A stretch of DNA of 9,550 bases from Rikenellaceae bacterium (GTDB lineage Bacteria > Bacteroidota > Bacteroidia > Bacteroidales > Rikenellaceae): assembly GCA_021203585.1 (NCBI GenBank), contig JAJQAW010000137.1:1-9550 (forward strand), read 5' to 3'. Within the stretch, counting starts at the first letter, position 1; every line of letters begins with the position of its first letter. A program made the translations under genes and the position numbers. The notes under the pieces were generated by a model. The model saw nothing but the letters and a program-made list of their open reading frames with translations, searched no databases and had not been told where the DNA came from. Positions 7,156 to 9,550 of this stretch are shown here, in pieces.

Positions 7156-7196
7156 GGATGAAAAAGCACAAGCTGTTTCAACGGTTGAAACAGCTT
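7156..7196 (-). terminator. Rho-independent-like terminator after ahcY
   Basis: A perfect inverted repeat has arms at 7170-7182 and 7184-7196 (13 bp each, AAGCTGTTTCAAC and its complement, one base between). Read on the minus strand, the hairpin comes about 71 nt after the ahcY stop and is followed within a few bases by CTTTTTC. A GTGC spacer precedes the T-run, and the stem is only moderately GC-rich. It would separate ahcY from the lipoprotein gene. A protein-binding palindrome is the alternative. Confidence 0.6.
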
Positions 7197-7267
7197 CCAA
7201 CCGAGCCCGGGAATCCCTTAAGGAGTCCGAGAGAATAAGCGGGCTGCAGGAATAAACCCGGAACTTC

Positions 7268-8677
7268 TTAATACCGGTAATAATCGGGTTTGAACGGGCC
7301 CTGCACAGGAACTCCGATGTAATCCGCCTGCTCGGGAGTAAGCGCGGTCAACTTTACTCCCAATTGCTCCAGGTGCAATCGGGCAACCTCTTCGTCCAGG
7401 TGCTTGGGCAGCCGATAAACGCCGACCGCTAGCCGGTTGTGCCACAGTTCGAGCTGGGCCAAGGTCTGGTTGGTAAATGAATTGCTCATTACAAAGGAGG
7501 GATGCCCCGTAGCACACCCCAGATTGACCAGACGCCCTTCCGCTAAAATAAAAATCGAATGCCCGTCCGCGAAGGTCCATTTATCGACCTGCGGTTTAAT
7601 GTTGGTTTTCACCGCTCCGGATTGCTCCAGACGATCCATCTGTATCTCGTTGTCAAAGTGACCGATATTGCACACGATGGCCTGGTCTTTCATGGCCTGC
7701 ATGTGTTCAAGGGTAATGATATCCCGGTTTCCGGTGGTGGTGACATAGATATTCCCCTCGGCCAACACCTCTTCGACCGTTTTTACTTCATAACCTTCTA
7801 TGGCCGCCTGCAGGGCGCAAATCGGGTCGATTTCGGTTACCACGACCCGGGCCCCGTAAGAACGCATACTGCGGGCACAGCCCTTTCCTACATCGCCGTA
7901 ACCGCAAACAACCACCACTTTTCCGGCGATCATCACATCGGTAGCCCGCTTAATGCCATCGGCCAACGATTCCCGGCATCCGTAGAGATTATCGAATTTG
8001 CTTTTGGTGACCGAATCGTTTACGTTGATCGCCGGAAACAATAATTCTCCCCGCTCCTGCATCTGGTACAACCGGTGTACGCCGGTGGTCGTCTCTTCCG
8101 AAACGCCCCGGAACTCCTCGACCAGGCGATGCCACTTGGAAGGATCCGAAATTAAAATCTCCCTCAAAGCGGCCAGAATGACCGATTCCTCCTGGCTCGA
8201 GGGTTCGTATTCCAAACTCGAAGCATCCTTTTCGGCAGCATAGCCTTTGTGGATCAACAGCGTAGCATCTCCTCCGTCGTCTACGATCAGGTTTGGCCCC
8301 TTTCCTCCGGGAAAAGTGAGTGCCTGCACCGTACACCACCAGTATTCCTCCAGCGTTTCCCCTTTCCAGGCAAAAACAGGGATTCCCGCCCGGGCAATGG
8401 CTGCGGCCGCATGGTCCTGTGTCGAAAAAATATTGCAGCTGCACCAGCGCACCTGCGCTCCCAACTCGACCAAAGTCTCGATCAATACTGCCGTCTGGAT
8501 CGTCATGTGCAAGGACCCCATGATCCGGGCCCCGTCCAACGGTTTTTGACCGGCATATTTTTGACGGAGCGCCATCAGTCCGGGCATCTCCTTTTGGGCT
8601 ATTTCAATCTCTTTCCGACCGAAATCGGCTAAGGTGATATCGGCCACTCGATAGGCCGGAGTTTCTTCGATTCGCAT
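7268..8677 (-). CDS. ahcY: S-adenosylhomocysteine hydrolase (adenosylhomocysteinase)
   Basis: AhcY reversibly splits S-adenosylhomocysteine into adenosine and homocysteine, removing the product inhibitor of methyltransferases. The 469-residue length fits the longer bacterial form, including the insertion around 150-190. Signature motifs are intact: [17 protein letters not shown] (53-69), [16 protein letters not shown] (80-95), DDGGD (133-137), [11 protein letters not shown] (193-203), [13 protein letters not shown] with the catalytic Lys226 and Asp229 region, the NAD-binding [17 protein letters not shown] (252-268), [10 protein letters not shown] (336-345) and the C-terminal PFKPDYYRY, whose Lys and Tyr reach the NAD of the neighbouring subunit. 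It should be an active, cytoplasmic NAD-dependent tetramer. The ATG at 8677 lies 8 bp after the riboflavin kinase stop, so the two are probably co-transcribed. No SAH riboswitch could fit in that gap. Confidence 0.97.
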   Translation of the reverse strand: MRIEETPAYRVADITLADFGRKEIEIAQKEMPGLMALRQKYAGQKPLDGARIMGSLHMTIQTAVLIETLVELGAQVRWCSCNIFSTQDHAAAAIARAGIPVFAWKGETLEEYWWCTVQALTFPGGKGPNLIVDDGGDATLLIHKGYAAEKDASSLEYEPSSQEESVILAALREILISDPSKWHRLVEEFRGVSEETTTGVHRLYQMQERGELLFPAINVNDSVTKSKFDNLYGCRESLADGIKRATDVMIAGKVVVVCGYGDVGKGCARSMRSYGARVVVTEIDPICALQAAIEGYEVKTVEEVLAEGNIYVTTTGNRDIITLEHMQAMKDQAIVCNIGHFDNEIQMDRLEQSGAVKTNIKPQVDKWTFADGHSIFILAEGRLVNLGCATGHPSFVMSNSFTNQTLAQLELWHNRLAVGVYRLPKHLDEEVARLHLEQLGVKLTALTPEQADYIGVPVQGPFKPDYYRY

Positions 8678-8685
8678 ATCGTTCG

Positions 8686-9087
8686 TTATTTTTTTTCTCG
8701 CTGTTCCAGCCGCCTAAAAAAAGCTTCGGCCGCAGTTTTATCCTGCTGTATCTGCCTACGCAAGGCCTCGACCGAAGTAAATTTTCGGCCGGCCCGCAGG
8801 TATTCGACCAACTCCACCCGAAGGGTAGCGCCGTAGATATCCCCATTGAATGCAAAAATGAAAACCTCCAAAAATCTTTCCGGAGCATCGGTTACCGTCG
8901 GTCGGGCTCCGGCATTGGCCACCCCTTCATACCAACGGTCCTTTACCCAAACCCGGACCGCATAAACACCGTCCTCGATCCGGTCCTGGTCCTGCAACGG
9001 GATATTGGCCGTCGGGAATCCCAACTGCCGGCCGATCCGGTTTCCCCGGACCACTTTCCCTGAAACAATCATAGGAAGGGTCATCAT
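8686..9087 (-). CDS. Stand-alone riboflavin kinase (RibF C-terminal domain only)
   Basis: The protein of 133 residues is a riboflavin kinase domain that makes FMN from riboflavin and ATP. The visible motifs are [19 protein letters not shown] (10-28, whose PTAN binds Mg-ATP), DGVYAVRV (39-46), NAGARPTV (58-65), [14 protein letters not shown] (73-86) with the probable catalytic Glu74, and [21 protein letters not shown] (96-116). In most bacteria this domain is the C-terminal half of bifunctional RibF (about 310 residues). Here the FAD synthetase half is absent, and only about 124 bp separate the start from the divergent regulator gene, so there is no room for it. Two adjacent ATGs (9087 and 9084) could start it; the first is used here. 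It leads a two-gene unit with ahcY. Either a full RibF or a separate FAD synthetase is expected elsewhere in the genome. Confidence 0.88.
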   Translation of the reverse strand: MMTLPMIVSGKVVRGNRIGRQLGFPTANIPLQDQDRIEDGVYAVRVWVKDRWYEGVANAGARPTVTDAPERFLEVFIFAFNGDIYGATLRVELVEYLRAGRKFTSVEALRRQIQQDKTAAEAFFRRLEQREKK

Positions 9088-9152
9088 GTGCGGTTTTTGC
9101 GCCAGCGAAATTACGCATTATTTTTGATTCCGCCCGGAATAACTGAACCGCC

Positions 9153-9184
9153 TTGCCGAAAGCGGAGTTTTTTTGCTACCTTGC
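9153..9184 (+). promoter_or_regulatory. Likely promoter of the MerR-type regulator
   Basis: TACCTTGC at 9177-9184 resembles the TAnnTTTG -7 element with one change, and TTG at 9153-9155 sits 21 bp before it, the usual -33 spacing in Bacteroidota. The GTG start follows about 28 bp later. On the other strand, TAATTTCG (9113-9106) could be a weak -7 element for the riboflavin kinase gene, but I see no -33 partner. Confidence 0.45.
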
Positions 9185-9211
9185 ATCGTTAAATCAGACA
9201 ACCTTTGGACT

Positions 9212-9550
9212 GTGGCACTGAAAGAATACAAACCGGAAAAATTACTCTTCTCGATGGGAGAGGTGACGGAGATGTTCGACGTAAAGCCCTCATTGATCCG
9301 TTTTTGGGAACAACGATTCGACATTCTCAAACCTCAAAAAAACAAAAAGGGCAACCGATTGTTTACCCCGGCCGATGTCAAGAACCTGGAAATTATCTAC
9401 CACCTCACCAAAGAGCGCGGTATGACCCTGAACGGGGTGGAAAAATACCTTAAAAACAACAAAGCGGAAGCCGAACGGGAAACCGAAATAGTCCGGCGCC
9501 TGCAGACTATCCGCGCGCTGTTGTTAGAAATCCGGGAAGAATTGAAGGAG
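9212..9550 (+). CDS. MerR-family transcriptional regulator, 3' end cut by window
   Basis: This is the only plus-strand gene, with 113 codons visible. The start is taken as GTG (9212), giving (M)ALKEYKPEKLLFSMGEVTEMFDV; an internal ATG at 9254 would remove conserved N-terminal residues. The winged helix-turn-helix is clear: FSMGEVTEMFDVKPSLIRFWEQRF (about 13-36) matches the MerR first helix-turn-helix, where I-RFWE is characteristic, followed by the wing KNKKGNRLFTPADVKNLEIIYHL (about 43-64) and the second helical region ERGMTLNGVEKYL (about 68-80). A basic and acidic helix (85-113) begins the dimerisation coiled coil. The effector domain, if any, lies beyond the window, so the signal it senses is unknown. 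It is divergent from the riboflavin kinase and ahcY genes; control of them is possible but not shown. Confidence 0.88.
   Translation, partial: MALKEYKPEKLLFSMGEVTEMFDVKPSLIRFWEQRFDILKPQKNKKGNRLFTPADVKNLEIIYHLTKERGMTLNGVEKYLKNNKAEAERETEIVRRLQTIRALLLEIREELKE

Noticed and set aside
7197..7267. Small RNA or small gene in the rest of the ahcY downstream region
   Set aside because: Short GC-rich complementary stretches are present, but no convincing stem, promoter or open frame with a start signal was found.
8678..8685. SAH or other riboswitch before ahcY
   Set aside because: The gap to the upstream gene is only 8 bp and no conserved fold is visible there.

Overview
The window looks like chromosomal DNA of a member of the Bacteroidota, most likely order Bacteroidales. 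The evidence is a DUF4296 lipoprotein, an Ig-like (Big_5) lipoprotein with the GGPKDTIPP motif, a PorT-type outer-membrane beta-barrel, and promoter-like sequences of the TAnnTTTG type. Most starts also lack a clear Shine-Dalgarno sequence, which is common in this phylum. The genus cannot be fixed from the sequence alone. By eye the GC content is moderate, about half. Coding density is high, and nearly every gene lies on the minus strand.

Reading in the direction of transcription (right to left), a divergent intergenic region at about 9088-9211 separates a plus-strand MerR-type regulator, cut by the right edge, from minus-strand genes. The first minus-strand unit is a stand-alone riboflavin kinase (8686-9087) followed 8 bp later by S-adenosylhomocysteine hydrolase ahcY (7268-8677). 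It ends in a perfect 13-bp inverted repeat followed by a T-rich stretch. A promoter-like TACCTTTG then precedes a large Ig-like lipoprotein (4610-7069), whose 3' end overlaps an outer-membrane beta-barrel gene (3817-4629). After 75 bp comes a compact run: rbfA, a LolC/E-type FtsX permease, a DUF4296 lipoprotein, an amidohydrolase of the deaminase/chlorohydrolase group, and the first 43 codons of a PfkB sugar kinase cut by the left edge. Gaps in this run are 11 and 12 bp, then a 4-bp ATGA overlap, then 11 bp, so it is probably one operon.

The genes combine housekeeping functions (ribosome maturation, methyl-cycle detoxification, FMN synthesis, sugar phosphorylation) with cell-envelope functions (lipoprotein release, a lipoprotein, a barrel). 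The strongest anomaly is an in-frame TAG at 1925-1927 that splits the DUF4296 lipoprotein into two open frames that are otherwise continuous. Secondary anomalies are a Tyr in place of the second His of the metal-binding HxH motif in the amidohydrolase, a riboflavin kinase with no FAD synthetase half, and unusual charged, His-rich and Lys/Ala-rich segments in the Ig-like lipoprotein. I see no CRISPR array, transposon, tRNA, rRNA or defence island, and no evidence for a wholly new multi-gene system.
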